Origin: Methanolacinia sp964465295
Lineage (GTDB): Archaea > Halobacteriota > Methanomicrobia > Methanomicrobiales > Methanomicrobiaceae
Length of the DNA: 30,264 bases
Reading direction: 5' to 3'
Assembly (NCBI GenBank): GCA_964465295.1
Contig: CAYXKC010000012.1
Coordinates: 1 to 30,264 of the forward strand
Positions within the stretch are counted from its first letter, which is position 1. Each line of letters begins with the position of its first letter. Shown one piece after another: positions 6,988-15,499 of this stretch. The position numbers and the translations under genes were made by a program. The notes beneath the pieces are model-generated. The model was not told the DNA's origin and made no database searches. It worked only from the letters and a program-made list of their open reading frames with translations.

Positions 6988-8163
6988 ATGAGAGTCTTTT
7001 TCATTGGATTTGGACAGGCCGGCGGCAAAATAGTGGATATGTTTATAGAACAGGATAAAAAAGCGCCGGTTCGTAGTTTCAGGGGTATTGCAGTAAATAC
7101 TGCAAGAACCGACCTGATGGGTCTTAAGCATATTGAGTTGAGGGATCGCATTCTCATAGGGCAGACCGTAGTCAAGGGTCATGGTGTAGGAACAGACAAC
7201 GTCACGGGTGCAAAGATCACTGCTGATGAAATTGACAGTATAATAAACACAATCGATTCAAGGGGCACACACGATATCGATGCGTTCATTGTAATTGCAG
7301 GCCTTGGCGGTGGTACAGGTTCGGGAGGCTCTCCTGTTCTTTGCCGCCATTTAAAGAGAATTTATCGTGAACCCGTTTACGCACTCGGAATTCTTCCGGC
7401 TCCCGAGGAGGGCAGGCTTTATTCATATAATGCTGCAAGGAGTCTTTCGACACTCGTCAATGAAGCCGACAACACTTTTATCTTCGACAACAGTGCATGG
7501 AAGAACGAGGGCGAGAGCGTAAAATCTGCATATGAACGCCTTAACGATGAGATAGTAAGGCGCTTCGGCGTTTTGTTCCGTGCAGGAGAAGTCGGAAAAA
7601 GCGGTGTCGGTGAGATGGTCGTCGACTCAAGTGAGGTCATCAATACGCTTCGCGGCGGAGGAGTGAGTACCGTCGGCTATGCAATCAGCGATAAGGTTAC
7701 CCAGAGTGTAAAACAGAAGAAAGGCTTCCTTGGCGGAATGTCAGTCAAGAAGAAGGAAACCTCCGAGGAAGTACTGACAGGAGAGGATAAATCCGCAAAG
7801 ATTATCGGACTTGTCAGAAGAGCAATGCTCGGTCGTCTTACGCTTCCGTGCGATTATACAACTGCAGAGAGGGCTCTTGTCCTGATTGCAGGACCTCCCG
7901 GGGAGATGGACAGAAAGGGGGTAGAGAAGTCCAAGTCCTGGGTCGAGGAGAATATCGCCGGTGTCGAGGTTCGTGGTGGAGATTATCCGCTTGAAAGCTC
8001 AAAGATTGCCGCAGTGGTCGTGCTTGCAACCATAGGTGACGCTCCAAGGATTCGTGAACTTCTTGAAATCGCGAAAGAAACCAAAGAGGACGTAATAAAA
8101 TCCAAAGAACGCCGTGTAACAATGTTTGACAATGGGGAAGGAATCGATCCGTTGTTTGAATGA
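6988..8163 (+). CDS. cetZ: CetZ-type tubulin/FtsZ-family GTPase
   Basis: This is a 391-residue cytoskeletal GTPase. The N-terminal GFGQAGGKI loop (residues 7-15), the tubulin signature GGGTGSG (107-113) and a T7-like segment GEMVVDSSEVINTL with acidic residues for GTP hydrolysis are all present, so it should polymerise and hydrolyse GTP. The overall sequence fits CetZ, the family that controls cell shape and motility in haloarchaea, rather than FtsZ1/FtsZ2. An in-frame ATG exists at 6973, but the ATG at 6988 has a ribosome-binding site (GGATGGTG) at 9-base spacing and starts directly at the first beta strand, so I prefer it. The stop is followed 20 bases later by the start of a secreted membrane-anchored protein, suggesting a two-gene operon. 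Confidence 0.9.
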   Translation: MRVFFIGFGQAGGKIVDMFIEQDKKAPVRSFRGIAVNTARTDLMGLKHIELRDRILIGQTVVKGHGVGTDNVTGAKITADEIDSIINTIDSRGTHDIDAFIVIAGLGGGTGSGGSPVLCRHLKRIYREPVYALGILPAPEEGRLYSYNAARSLSTLVNEADNTFIFDNSAWKNEGESVKSAYERLNDEIVRRFGVLFRAGEVGKSGVGEMVVDSSEVINTLRGGGVSTVGYAISDKVTQSVKQKKGFLGGMSVKKKETSEEVLTGEDKSAKIIGLVRRAMLGRLTLPCDYTTAERALVLIAGPPGEMDRKGVEKSKSWVEENIAGVEVRGGDYPLESSKIAAVVVLATIGDAPRIRELLEIAKETKEDVIKSKERRVTMFDNGEGIDPLFE

Positions 8164-8183
8164 TAAATGAGGTAATGATTCAA

Positions 8184-9299
8184 ATGAAAACAAAAAACAT
8201 TCTTTTCTTAATACTATTGATCTTTTTTGTATCAGTACAGTCAGTAAGTGCAGTGAACTATGAAAAGCCCACAATCAAAATCATTCCTGACAAGACGTCA
8301 TATACGCCCGGTGAGACGGTGATCATTACAGCAGACGTACTGCTGACCAGCGCCGGGGATTCAACATTTCCGTCGGGTCATTCTCTAAAGGCTTATACCG
8401 AACTTGAAGACATTGAGTGGGTATACAATATTAAGATCAACAGTCATGGCGAGGATCTTGAATCAACAAAAAACCCCCTGACAATTGCAGGCTGGGAACT
8501 GGATTATCCTTCGAAGGGTAATGAGATAGTCATAAGTTATTCACTTACCGGAACGGTTCCGTCTGTTCCAAGTACAGGAGAAAAAATATTCTTCCAGATA
8601 ATACAGACAGACGGCAACGGGAATGAAGTTACATCCGGAGCCGCAGATCCAATTAAAAAGAATGTTTTGAATCCCGAGGACATCTCCAAACTTCGTGAAG
8701 TTCTACAGGGAGAACTTGATTCTTTTGAAGAGCAGATCGAGGCTAAAATAGCGATCGGGGTAGATGTTTCGGCTGCACAGGACAAATTTGAGGATGCCGA
8801 GGACAAGATTAAGGATTCGGTAACGGCTTCATACGACACTGCGCATGTACTGCTCAATGATGCCCAGACCCTGATCGACGAAGGAGAGGTTCTCCTTAAC
8901 CAGGCATGGGCCCAGAAGGCAATCGACGAGTCGCAGAACACCCTCAACAGAGTTCATTTTTATATCACCGATTTCAAGGTCAACCGCAGCATGTCCAATG
9001 ATGCAAGGGTGATCAATATCGAGACAAAAACCGAATCTGCACAGTCTTCCCTGAACTCTGCAAAGGCCCTGTTTAACGATGGAAACTATGCCCAGGCATA
9101 TACCCTTGCAGAGACTTCAAGGTCCAAAGCCGAAGAAGCACTGACATACGCAGAGGAGGTCTATGCAGAGGTTTCAAGAGGACTCCTCCCCGATTTCGGA
9201 CCTTACACATTAATCATCATTGTTATCATCATAGCTGTTGTAGCAGTGGCAGGATATCTGGTATACACCCGGGCTACGTCCTGGGATGAACTGGGATAA
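8184..9299 (+). CDS. Secreted, C-terminally membrane-anchored helical protein next to CetZ
   Basis: I do not recognise a family. The 371-residue protein has, in order: a signal peptide (residues 1-23, ending SVSA); a beta-rich domain of about 130 residues that opens with PTIKIIPDKTSYTPGE, an Ig-like/CARDB-like strand pattern; a long helical, probably coiled-coil region (about 160-325) with several short helical repeats rich in Ala, Glu and Asp; one membrane helix (about 336-358, IIIVIIIAVVAVAGYLVY); and a short cytoplasmic tail ending SWDELG. An in-frame ATG at 8160 overlaps the cetZ stop, but GAGGT at 8169-8173 fits the ATG at 8184, which starts the signal peptide cleanly. Topology puts the bulk outside and about ten residues inside. 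Co-transcription with cetZ suggests a cell-surface anchor or sensor; this is inference. Confidence 0.8.
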   Translation: MKTKNILFLILLIFFVSVQSVSAVNYEKPTIKIIPDKTSYTPGETVIITADVLLTSAGDSTFPSGHSLKAYTELEDIEWVYNIKINSHGEDLESTKNPLTIAGWELDYPSKGNEIVISYSLTGTVPSVPSTGEKIFFQIIQTDGNGNEVTSGAADPIKKNVLNPEDISKLREVLQGELDSFEEQIEAKIAIGVDVSAAQDKFEDAEDKIKDSVTASYDTAHVLLNDAQTLIDEGEVLLNQAWAQKAIDESQNTLNRVHFYITDFKVNRSMSNDARVINIETKTESAQSSLNSAKALFNDGNYAQAYTLAETSRSKAEEALTYAEEVYAEVSRGLLPDFGPYTLIIIVIIIAVVAVAGYLVYTRATSWDELG

Positions 9300-9329
9300 A
9301 ATAGCTTTCAAATCCCTGATTATTCATTA

Positions 9330-9340
9330 TTTTTTATTTT
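9330..9340 (+). terminator. T-run terminator of the cetZ operon
   Basis: TTTTTTATTTT lies about 30 bases after the stop of the membrane-anchored protein, without a strong hairpin, as expected for an archaeal U-tract terminator. Confidence 0.5.
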
Positions 9341-9563
9341 AATTATTCTGCAAAATCATAATCCTGAATCAACCCCTGTTTTTTAGATAAAAATTTAAAA
9401 ACCGTCTTTTGTTGAATTTTTTTCTCTTGCAGTCCAACGCTGAATCCGGGGATAAAAAAATCTCTGGTATGATCCTGTAGAAATTGTAATTATGATGTTT
9501 TTTAAAAAAGATTATGCCTGCATATTGAAGGTCGGCAAAAAAGGATTTTTGGTTGATTTGAAT

Positions 9564-9571
9564 AAAAAAAA
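9564..9571 (-). terminator. T8 terminator of the gltA operon
   Basis: The minus strand has eight consecutive T residues 16 bases after the gltA stop, followed further on by a T6 tract (9537-9542). Confidence 0.5.
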
Positions 9572-9586
9572 TCAGATTTGTGTAGA

Positions 9587-10936
9587 TTATTCTCCGAGTT
9601 TTTCATTGATCGCTTTTGCAGCTCTCTTGGCAGAACCCATCGCCTCTATTACTGTTGCAGCACCGGTTGCAACATCGCCGGCTGCATAGACGTTCTCTAT
9701 AGATGTCAACCCTGTTTCTTCGTCGGTGATGACGTTCCCTTTTCTTCCTTTTTCGAGATTATCCATTAGTGATATGAGAAGGGGGTTGGGACTCTGCCCA
9801 ATTGCCTCGATTACAACATCGGCTTCAATTGTAAATATCGCGTCTTCTCCATCCATCGGAACAGGACACGGCCTTCCTGAAGCATCCAGGTCGCACATCT
9901 CCATCCTGACACACTCGATACCTTTGACAGATCCTTCTCCAAGGATCCTTACAGGGTTTGCACAGCAGACAAAAATGATTCCTTCCTCAACGGCATTTTC
10001 GATCTCTGCAACCCTTGCAGGGAGGTCGTCTTTCCTTCGCCGGTAAACCAGGGTCACTTCCGCACCCATTCTGCGTGCCACCCTTGCCGAATCCATCGCG
10101 ACATTCCCTCCGCCGACAACGACTACACGGTTCTTTTTCATTACAGGGGTATCATATTCGGGGAATGAGTCGGCATGCATGAGGTTGACCCTTGTCAGGA
10201 ACTCGTTTGCCGAATAAACGCCGTTTAAGTTTTCTCCTTCGATTCCCATGAATGACGGGAGACCTGCTCCTGTTCCGAGAAAAACCGCATCGTACCCAAG
10301 CAGTTCTTCCACCGGGACGCTTCTTCCCACTATATGGTTAAGTTTGAGATCTGCACCAAGTTTGAGCACCTGTTCGATCTCCGTTTCAACGATATCCTTG
10401 GGTAGCCTGAACGACGGAATTCCGTATGTCAGTACCCCTCCCGCCTTATGAAGCGACTCGAATATAGTTACAGAATGGCCCTTTTTTGCAAGTTCGGCCG
10501 CAGCTGTTATTCCGGCAGGTCCTGAACCGACCACCGCGACTCTTTTTCCTGTCTTTTTCTTTACTTCAGGAAGCTGCAGGCCGTTCTCTCTCTCCCAGTC
10601 GGCAACGAATCTCTCAAGAGCTCCGATTTTCACGGGCTTGCTCTTATTTCCGAGGATACACAACCCCTCACACTGGTTCTCCTGCGGGCAGACCCTTCCG
10701 CAGATTGCAGGGAGCATGTTTTCCGCCTTGATAATTTCGGCGGCTTTCCTGAAATCCTCATTTGATATTGCGGTGATAAACCCGGGAATGTCGATATTGA
10801 CCGGGCATCCCTTAATGCACTGCGGCCTGACGCAGTCCATGCACCGGAGCGATTCAAGGACTGCATCCTGTTTTGAGAACCCTGTATCCACTTCGAGGAA
10901 GTCTTTTATTCTCTCCCCTGCTTTTCTTTTTCCCAT
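9587..10936 (-). CDS. gltA: GltA / NfnL-like NADPH-dependent flavoprotein
   Basis: This 449-residue protein matches the GltA family: the glutamate synthase small-subunit-like enzyme, also the large subunit (NfnL/SudA) of NAD-dependent ferredoxin:NADP oxidoreductases. The N-terminal iron-sulfur domain has cysteines C32, C35, C40, C44 and C79, C83, C89, C93, enough for two [4Fe-4S] clusters. An FAD motif (GSGPAG, 137-142), a second NADP(H) dinucleotide motif (VVGGGNVAMDSARVARRMGA) and a C-terminal FAD motif (VYAAGDVATGA) follow. It starts one base after the companion FAD/2Fe-2S subunit, with GGGGGT as ribosome-binding site. The pair suggests NfnSL-type electron transfer between NAD(H), NADP(H) and ferredoxin rather than glutamate synthesis; the reaction is not proven. 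Confidence 0.9.
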   Translation of the reverse strand: MGKRKAGERIKDFLEVDTGFSKQDAVLESLRCMDCVRPQCIKGCPVNIDIPGFITAISNEDFRKAAEIIKAENMLPAICGRVCPQENQCEGLCILGNKSKPVKIGALERFVADWERENGLQLPEVKKKTGKRVAVVGSGPAGITAAAELAKKGHSVTIFESLHKAGGVLTYGIPSFRLPKDIVETEIEQVLKLGADLKLNHIVGRSVPVEELLGYDAVFLGTGAGLPSFMGIEGENLNGVYSANEFLTRVNLMHADSFPEYDTPVMKKNRVVVVGGGNVAMDSARVARRMGAEVTLVYRRRKDDLPARVAEIENAVEEGIIFVCCANPVRILGEGSVKGIECVRMEMCDLDASGRPCPVPMDGEDAIFTIEADVVIEAIGQSPNPLLISLMDNLEKGRKGNVITDEETGLTSIENVYAAGDVATGAATVIEAMGSAKRAAKAINEKLGE

Positions 10937-10937
10937 T

Positions 10938-11786
10938 TCAGTGACCCCCGCATTCGCATGTATGATCCTCGAAGAGCTCTCTTGATTTGAGCTCCTCTGC
11001 AGTATAGACTCTCTGTCTTGTCAAAAGTTCGTCCCAGTCAACGAGTTGCGCTTCGAATTCAGGGCCGTCGACGCATGCAAACTTTGTCTCGCCGGCTATC
11101 GTAACCCTGCACGAACCGCACATCCCTGTTCCGTCGACCATTATCGGGTTGAGGCTGACGAAGGTTTTCACATTATATGGGACTGTTGCAAGCGATGTGA
11201 TCTTCATCATTATGGCGGGCCCGATGATCCATACGCAGTCGACACTTCCTTCTTCAAGTCTCTTCTTCAGGATATCGACAGGAAACCCGTGATATCCACA
11301 GCTTCCGTCATCTGTACAGACAACAAGTTCGTCACAGTGTGATGCGAGCTCGTCTTCCAGGAGGATCAGGCTTTTGTTCCTGGCACCTATGATGCCTGTA
11401 ACCTCGTTTCCGGTTTTCTTTAAGGCCTCTGCAAGTATCGGCAGGCATGCAATTCCCACTCCGCCGCCAATCACTACACACCTGCCCCATTTCCTAACTT
11501 CGCCTGGATTGCCGAGGGGTCCTGCGACATCTTCGATATAATCTCCTGCACCAAGGGTTGACAAAAACATCGTTGTCTTCCCGACCTTCATGAAAACAAT
11601 TCTGACAAGGTCCCCGTCAATTCCTGAAACGGTCAGGGGGATTCTCTCCCCTTTATCATTTATCCGTATTACAAGGAACTGCCCGGCTTTTGCATTATGT
11701 GCGACATGCGGTGCATTTATCCAGAATTCAAAAATATTTTCGGCTATTTGTTCTGCCTTTTCAATTTTATATGCCAATAGAGTCAC
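10938..11786 (-). CDS. NfnS/SudB-like FAD- and [2Fe-2S]-containing reductase subunit
   Basis: This is a ferredoxin-NADP reductase-type protein of about 282 residues. It contains an FAD-binding barrel with RIPLTVSG, an NAD(H)-binding domain (VVIGGGVGIACLPILAEAL), and a C-terminal DGTGMCGSCRV...FACVDGPEF segment. Three Cys plus a nearby Asp match the unusual ligand set described for the [2Fe-2S] cluster of NfnS; PyrK is the other relative. It pairs with the GltA/NfnL-like protein one base downstream. The start is unclear: GTG at 11786 sits about 25 bases from a TATA-like box (11806-11815) and could be leaderless, while TTG at 11777 has GGAGTGA at proper spacing and gives MAYKIEKAEQ, closer to relatives. 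The C-terminus ends in CECGGH. Confidence 0.88.
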   Translation of the reverse strand: MTLLAYKIEKAEQIAENIFEFWINAPHVAHNAKAGQFLVIRINDKGERIPLTVSGIDGDLVRIVFMKVGKTTMFLSTLGAGDYIEDVAGPLGNPGEVRKWGRCVVIGGGVGIACLPILAEALKKTGNEVTGIIGARNKSLILLEDELASHCDELVVCTDDGSCGYHGFPVDILKKRLEEGSVDCVWIIGPAIMMKITSLATVPYNVKTFVSLNPIMVDGTGMCGSCRVTIAGETKFACVDGPEFEAQLVDWDELLTRQRVYTAEELKSRELFEDHTCECGGH

Positions 11787-11820
11787 TCCGGTAATAAAAA
11801 TTTGTGATTATAAATTGTCA

Positions 11821-13452
11821 TTAGATCTTCTTTACTTTACGCACTTTAACCGCAACACCCCTGCCGGATCTGATCATCTCATCCGCGCCCATTACGGCCT
11901 TTCCTGTCGCAACAGCCTTATCCCCGCGGACAAAAACCTCGTCCCCGGGTCTTATCTCAGGGTCGCAGGATACAACACCAGGTGCAAGGATGTCGCCCTG
12001 GGGAATGAAGTCGTCGATCCCGACGATGTATATATCGTCCAAAAATTTCCAACCGTCGAATGTGGGCCTGTATAACCCGGTTTCGTTGTCTATACTAAAC
12101 AGCTGCTTCTTGTTTTTCAAAACCTTCCTGTTCCCGAAGCGGCCCTTTATTATCATCCCTGATGTATCTGTTTCCGAACCGAACTGCCACGAGAGCGTGC
12201 CCCTGATATAGTCGTGATTTTTACGCGGGAAACCCGAGAGGGCCTTATCGAGATTTCGAAGCGATTCAGGTGATGTGGGACTTCCTGTTGCCGTAATGGT
12301 GGAATTAATCCCGGCATTTTCCAGTGCATCCTTCGCAATCTCTGCAGCATCGCCGTCAAGGTGGATGAAAACATGGTCGTACCTGTTCTTTGTAAAATAT
12401 CTCCCGACAATCCCGCCGATTATCTTTCTCTCTTCCATGTCCCAGTAGCCGGTCACGGGGACATCATAGTGCCCTGCAGGATATACTGCCTCAAGCTCCC
12501 GGGGGACAATCGCCAGCGGGGAAGTTAGTATAATCTCGTGAGCCCGGTCCCTGACGGTTCCCATAAATTTCCTGTGGCTTTGCGATGATGAGTACGGTTT
12601 CCGGGCCGAACACGGAAGGATCACTGCGACGTCGCTCCTGGAAGGGATATAACGCGATATGACCCTCTCCATGAATCTTTTGATCTCCGGCCTGTTTATC
12701 GAGTCTGTCGAGTTCGAATAGAGCCTGATCGGCCGTGCTATTGGAGTGTTTTTTTCGGCAAATTCGTAATCCCGGTCGAACAGCCTCATAACCGATACGA
12801 GCCCGGGAGAATTCAGGGACTGCTTTTCAAGATACTCCCTGAGGTTACCTTCGTTGATCCTGAGTGCGAGCTTTGCAATTTCGGTTTCAAGAGCAATCCT
12901 GTTGTGAAGTTTAAGATCGCCTTTCAGGCATCCCTCACACCTGCAGGCGCCGCTGTTCATGTATTCTTCAGCCGGATATTCCCCGTCCGGGTTGCAGAAA
13001 AGGCCCTGTGAGGTCTTCAGGTCGACGGCAGTGAAGTCGAAGAGATCGAATCCTGATGCAATCAGCGTCGCCGCATTCGAAGGAAGTGCGCAGGCCGGGG
13101 CGTACCACATTGTATCGGGTGGATGAACGGCTTTCATTGCGATTATCCATTTAACATAATTCCTGGGGTCTTTTAGAGCCGTATGCCAGTTTGATACCAT
13201 CACAACAGATCCCGATCCGGCCTTTATCTCCTGGGGCGATGCGGGATGTGCTATGAAGATCCCTTCGGGCTGTTTAAGATATCTTTCGCAGAAATTTTCA
13301 TCTGCATAAAGCGGGACATTGGCAATAGCCGTCGATTTAACTGAAGGGAATAATTTTACCGTATCTTTGGCACACGGAGTCCTGAGTTCGATATCTCCCT
13401 CCAAAAAAATCCCTGTCCGGCAGGGCCCCTCGCGTCTTATAACTTCAAACAT
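11821..13452 (-). CDS. arcS: Archaeosine synthase (ArcS / TgtA2) with C-terminal PUA domain
   Basis: ArcS converts preQ0 at position 15 of archaeal tRNA towards archaeosine, downstream of TgtA. This 543-residue copy has a TGT-like N-terminal region without the full TGT active site, a cysteine cluster (GACRCEGC) with a nearby histidine that may bind zinc, the ArcS-specific motif PCSARKPYSSSQSH (about residues 279-292), and a C-terminal PUA RNA-binding domain (about the last 75 residues, ending VKVRKVKKI). The frame is open up to an ATG at 13491, but the ATG at 13452 has AAAGGT at suitable spacing, overlaps tgtA by only 8 bases and begins MFEVIRREG as expected; I prefer it. It is co-transcribed with tgtA, whose product it modifies. 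Confidence 0.92.
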   Translation of the reverse strand: MFEVIRREGPCRTGIFLEGDIELRTPCAKDTVKLFPSVKSTAIANVPLYADENFCERYLKQPEGIFIAHPASPQEIKAGSGSVVMVSNWHTALKDPRNYVKWIIAMKAVHPPDTMWYAPACALPSNAATLIASGFDLFDFTAVDLKTSQGLFCNPDGEYPAEEYMNSGACRCEGCLKGDLKLHNRIALETEIAKLALRINEGNLREYLEKQSLNSPGLVSVMRLFDRDYEFAEKNTPIARPIRLYSNSTDSINRPEIKRFMERVISRYIPSRSDVAVILPCSARKPYSSSQSHRKFMGTVRDRAHEIILTSPLAIVPRELEAVYPAGHYDVPVTGYWDMEERKIIGGIVGRYFTKNRYDHVFIHLDGDAAEIAKDALENAGINSTITATGSPTSPESLRNLDKALSGFPRKNHDYIRGTLSWQFGSETDTSGMIIKGRFGNRKVLKNKKQLFSIDNETGLYRPTFDGWKFLDDIYIVGIDDFIPQGDILAPGVVSCDPEIRPGDEVFVRGDKAVATGKAVMGADEMIRSGRGVAVKVRKVKKI

Positions 13453-14899
13453 AGGTGAACCTTTCCCTGAGCTCTTTAAGTTCGCTCTCAATAACCTGCC
13501 CTGATTCTTCCGTGCAGGAGATTAGGAATTCTGTGCCCGGGTTGGATTCGATAAGGATCGAAAGTCCCCTGCATCCTGCCCGCAGCATATCGTCGTCCAT
13601 CCCCGGCATCTCGCTCTGGCCGACCGGAAATGTCTCTTTAAGCTCCGGGGGATAGGGGCCGAAGGGGGCCTTGAAGAGGAAGATCTTCTCATGGCCTGAC
13701 GGTTTCTTTCCGTCGATAAGGATCAACGCTCTCTCTCCTGCATCGATTCTCTGGAGATTTCTGTGGTATGCGGCGACCTCCGTCCTCAGGCAGCTTTCTT
13801 TTCCCCGGTAAAAGAAACGTCTCTTCGTGATCCTGTCCACCTTCTCCAGCTGTTTTGTGTATTTAAGTAGTTCGAGATAACCTTCATAGAGCCGCGGGTG
13901 ATTCCTGCACCTCTCGTCGACAAGTTCCCAGAGAGTTCCTTCAAGTATCGCCTGACGGATTCTTGCAATCTCAGCAAGAGTTACATGCATATTGTGCAAT
14001 GCCAAAAGCCTCTCTTTGTCCCCTGATTTTTTAAGTTCCTCTGCCGTATGAGTCCTGCAAACCTCGCAGGCACAGGGGAGCTCGTTTAGTTCTGCGAGTT
14101 TATAGCTCCCCTGGGGGGTCATATATCTGTCTTCACGTGCATAGAGGGCATATGCGGCTGAATCGAAGACATCGCATCCCATGGCAACCGCAAGCGCGAA
14201 CATGGAGGGGTGGCCCGCCCCGAAAAGATGGATGCAGGAGGAGGGGGAGATGGTGGATTTTGCGGCCATAACGACATTTACAAGGTCTTTATACCTGTAT
14301 GACTCCATGAGCGGAACAACTGCTCCTACAGGGCAGAAAACGTTTCTGAGCTCTGATATCTCATATCCCGCCCTCTTCCTGAGGTCTGTATGGATTCCTC
14401 CCTGGACCGGTGCTGCCAGGTGGCCGTCGTCGATAATCTGGAGGGCCTCCCTGATTCTCTGCATAGTTATCCCGAGTTCTTCTTCGGCCTCTTCATGTGT
14501 CCTGTCCGGCGGGGATGCAATATCCATAGGGACGATTATTTCACTGCCGATCGCCCTCTGGAATGCAACCGTTTCAGAGTTGGAGAAGTCGACGTCGCCG
14601 TAGACCGACTGCTGGAAGGCTCCCGAGTCGGTCATGATGACCCCGCTGAAACCCAGGACAGAATGAAGGCCTTCATTCAACGCCCGCTCCCTGTATTCCC
14701 TGCTCTTGCTGAATATATAGGCATTCGTGATAAGCGCCTCCACGCCCATCTTCTCAAGCTCTGCAGGTGTAATTATCTGTATGTGCGGGTTTATTACAGG
14801 CAGAAGAAGAGGGGTCTTTATGGTTTTATCGCCCACCTTCAGCTTACCAAGCCTGCCCATTATATCTTTGTGCGTAATCTCAAAATTTATCGCCATCAT
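13445..14899 (-). CDS. tgtA: tRNA-guanine(15) transglycosylase, archaeal TgtA
   Basis: TgtA exchanges G15 of tRNA for preQ0, the first step of archaeosine formation on tRNA. The TIM-barrel catalytic domain shows MTDSGAFQ (D91) and DVFDSAAY (nucleophile candidate D246), plus a zinc site C276, C278, C281 and H304. At 484 residues it lacks a C-terminal PUA domain, unlike the roughly 580-residue thermococcal enzymes; the PUA domain is found in the neighbouring ArcS. Two adjacent ATG codons (14899 and 14896) follow the AMMECR1 stop; the second has better spacing to GGAGTG. The short overlap or spacing on both sides indicates one operon AMMECR1-tgtA-arcS. Confidence 0.94.
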   Translation of the reverse strand: MMAINFEITHKDIMGRLGKLKVGDKTIKTPLLLPVINPHIQIITPAELEKMGVEALITNAYIFSKSREYRERALNEGLHSVLGFSGVIMTDSGAFQQSVYGDVDFSNSETVAFQRAIGSEIIVPMDIASPPDRTHEEAEEELGITMQRIREALQIIDDGHLAAPVQGGIHTDLRKRAGYEISELRNVFCPVGAVVPLMESYRYKDLVNVVMAAKSTISPSSCIHLFGAGHPSMFALAVAMGCDVFDSAAYALYAREDRYMTPQGSYKLAELNELPCACEVCRTHTAEELKKSGDKERLLALHNMHVTLAEIARIRQAILEGTLWELVDERCRNHPRLYEGYLELLKYTKQLEKVDRITKRRFFYRGKESCLRTEVAAYHRNLQRIDAGERALILIDGKKPSGHEKIFLFKAPFGPYPPELKETFPVGQSEMPGMDDDMLRAGCRGLSILIESNPGTEFLISCTEESGQVIESELKELRERFTYV

Positions 14900-15466
14900 T
14901 CACTCCATTCTTTCAGTAAAAATCTGTCCCTGGAAGACCAGCACCTCTGTATCGGCACTTCTCCACATCCCCGGGGGAAGGCCGGCTTTCATGCATACAT
15001 GGTCAAGGAACTCTTCAGGCTCCATATTGTATTCTGTTGCAACCTGCGGCAGGAGAAGGCCGCTTCTGCCATGGCCCTGAATAATCAGGCCGTCTTTTCC
15101 GATAACGATATTCCTGTCTCTATCTTCAGGCGGGCAGGTGAGTCTCTCCGGGATCGAGAGGATGGTCACCTCGATCCGGATATCATCTATCTCCGCCGGG
15201 CTTACAGGCGGAAACCTTGGATCCGATGTTGAGGCAGATACAGCCGCCTCGATGATTCCTTCCCGGAGCGGATACACCGGGTACGGCAGGCCGATACATC
15301 CCCGGAGTTCCCCTTTCTTTGTGATTGTAACAAATACGCCCCTGTTCTCTTCAAACACAGGGGACAGTTCGTCGCAATCGATCTCAATGTTACAAATCAG
15401 TTTTTCTATTGTTTTCCTGGCAAGGCATAGGGCGGCCTTTCCCTCACTGTCAGACAGAAGCTCCAT
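14900..15466 (-). CDS. AMMECR1-domain protein
   Basis: This 188-residue protein belongs to the AMMECR1 family, the 'A' component of the AmmeMemoRadiSam set; its biochemical role is unknown. The hallmark LRGCIG is present (ELRGCIGLPYPVYPL, about residues 54-68), as are DPRFPPVSPAEIDDI and the C-terminal GMW segment. The partner genes (Memo, the radical SAM enzyme) are not in this window. It is the first gene of the operon with tgtA and arcS, 0-1 bases upstream of tgtA. The ATG at 15466 lies 25-30 bases from a TATA-like box (15490-15499), so the mRNA is probably leaderless. The promoter overlaps that of the RNase P RNA gene on the other strand. Confidence 0.92.
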   Translation of the reverse strand: MELLSDSEGKAALCLARKTIEKLICNIEIDCDELSPVFEENRGVFVTITKKGELRGCIGLPYPVYPLREGIIEAAVSASTSDPRFPPVSPAEIDDIRIEVTILSIPERLTCPPEDRDRNIVIGKDGLIIQGHGRSGLLLPQVATEYNMEPEEFLDHVCMKAGLPPGMWRSADTEVLVFQGQIFTERME

Positions 15467-15473
15467 TATCTAC

Positions 15474-15481
15474 ATATATAT
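15474..15481 (+). promoter_or_regulatory. TATA box of the RNase P RNA gene
   Basis: ATATATAT on the plus strand is centred about 26 bases before the first paired base of the RNase P RNA (near 15500). Confidence 0.6.
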
Positions 15482-15489
15482 GCGCCCTA

Positions 15490-15499
15490 AAATTATAAG
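15490..15499 (-). promoter_or_regulatory. TATA-like box of the AMMECR1-tgtA-arcS operon
   Basis: TTATAATTTT on the minus strand is centred about 27 bases from the ATG at 15466. It lies on top of the expected 5' end of the divergently transcribed RNase P RNA. Confidence 0.45.

Larger units (their letters stand above)
9300..9586. other. AT-rich convergent intergenic region with terminators
   Basis: This 287-base spacer lies between the converging cetZ and gltA operons. It holds T-runs on the plus strand (9330-9340, and around 9414-9422) and on the minus strand (complements of 9564-9571 and 9537-9542). Short open frames here have no ribosome-binding site and low-complexity composition, so I call no gene. 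Confidence 0.6.

Noticed and set aside
9492..9689. 65-codon plus-strand open frame in the cetZ-gltA spacer
   Set aside because: Half of it is antisense to gltA; the rest is Lys/Phe low-complexity from A/T runs. No ribosome-binding site.
13453..13491. Upstream extension of arcS to an ATG at 13491
   Set aside because: It would overlap tgtA by 47 bases and lacks a ribosome-binding site; the ATG at 13452 has AAAGGT and matches family N-termini.
14390..15232. 280-codon plus-strand open frame opposite tgtA and AMMECR1
   Set aside because: Although long, it is antisense to two well-supported enzymes with intact motifs, and its translation looks random with many Arg and His residues.
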